Source: an uncultured Eubacteriaceae bacterium (lineage in GTDB: Bacteria; Bacillota; Clostridia; Eubacteriales; Eubacteriaceae). Taken from it: a DNA stretch of 64,000 nt. Location: the NCBI GenBank assembly GCA_945867155.1, contig CAMBHL010000007.1:52497-116496 (forward strand), written 5' to 3'. The number at the start of each line of letters is the position of its first letter. Position 1 is the stretch's first letter. Shown in pieces: positions 63,978-64,000 of the stretch. The translations under genes were made by a program, and so were the position numbers. The notes under the pieces were generated by a model that did no database searches, was not told the origin of the DNA, and worked only from the letters and a program-made list of their open reading frames with translations.

Positions 63978-64000
63978 ATGAGTATTTGTATCAAAGATCA
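63978..64000 (+). CDS. Start of a further gene of the sirtuin operon (cut by edge)
   Basis: ATG at 63978 with GAGGAG 11 nt upstream begins MSICIKD and runs off the window. Too short to identify; a macrodomain, lipoyl-carrier or ligase gene would be expected if this is a SirTM operon. Confidence 0.5.

Larger units (their letters stand above)
57114..64000. mobile_element. AT-rich genomic island (right end outside window)
   Basis: From the rRNA methyltransferase stop codon onward base composition and codon use change: many AGA, ATA and A/T-ending codons against CGC/ATC-rich backbone. Content is accessory: truncated ATPase, nuclease, frameshifted gene, toxin remnant, TetR and sirtuins. No integrase, transposase or tRNA end is visible, so the transfer mechanism is unknown. 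The part after 62.2 kb is less AT-rich, so the island may be composite. Confidence 0.7.

Overview
The window is an origin-of-replication region from a low-oxygen Firmicute, almost certainly a member of Eubacteriales. The block rpmH-rnpA-yidD-yidC-jag-mnmE (minus strand) faces dnaA-dnaN-yaaA-recF-gyrB-gyrA (plus strand) across a DnaA-box cluster, which is the classic Firmicutes oriC layout. Pyruvate formate-lyase, rubrerythrin, a clostridial 2[4Fe-4S] ferredoxin and an Fnr-like regulator with an upstream FNR box point to a strict anaerobe. The backbone is GC-rich with C/G-ending codons. Eubacteriaceae (Eubacterium/Pseudoramibacter-like) is my guess, not something shown by the sequence.

Layout. 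1-3.9 kb: leftward ribosome/membrane-insertion/tRNA-modification genes, with a perfect parS site inside mnmE. 3.9-5.8 kb: bipartite oriC on both sides of dnaA. 5.8-13.6 kb: replication and gyrase genes plus rpe. 13.6-18.5 kb (minus): UbiB-like kinase with a phasin-like partner, ogt, tRNA-Gln, and the dnaD/dnaI helicase-loading pair. 18.6-25 kb: murA, walJ, an HtrA-like protein without a catalytic triad, rubrerythrin, a HAD phosphatase, an isochorismatase-like hydrolase and a MarR regulator. 25-29 kb: fnr, then pflA-pflB behind an FNR box. 30.3-36.2 kb: a five-gene sortase pilus operon whose order (adhesin, SipA-like, FctA-like, class B sortase, FctB-like) matches the streptococcal FCT pilus locus. 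36-57 kb: housekeeping genes (mtnN, yhaM, larC, ftsH, metA, ybaK, tmk-holB-ricT, ferredoxin, a lone EutS/PduU-type shell protein, an rRNA methyltransferase).

57.1 kb to the right edge is visibly AT-richer with different codon use and looks acquired. It starts directly after the stop codon of the rRNA methyltransferase. It carries an apparently 5'-truncated DUF2075-type ATPase/helicase, a PD-(D/E)XK nuclease-like protein, a frameshifted unknown gene, a small helical protein, an 800-bp stretch with degenerate 31-bp tandem repeats and a headless RelE-like toxin remnant. Then comes a divergent TetR regulator facing two tandem Sir2-like (SirTM-type) genes, the second of which has lost the catalytic His and the zinc ribbon.

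Best candidates for less-described biology: the FCT-like pilus with catalytically dead SipA and non-LPXTG sorting signals; the ATPase-nuclease cassette; the paired active/degenerate sirtuins; the triad-less HtrA; and the orphan microcompartment protein.
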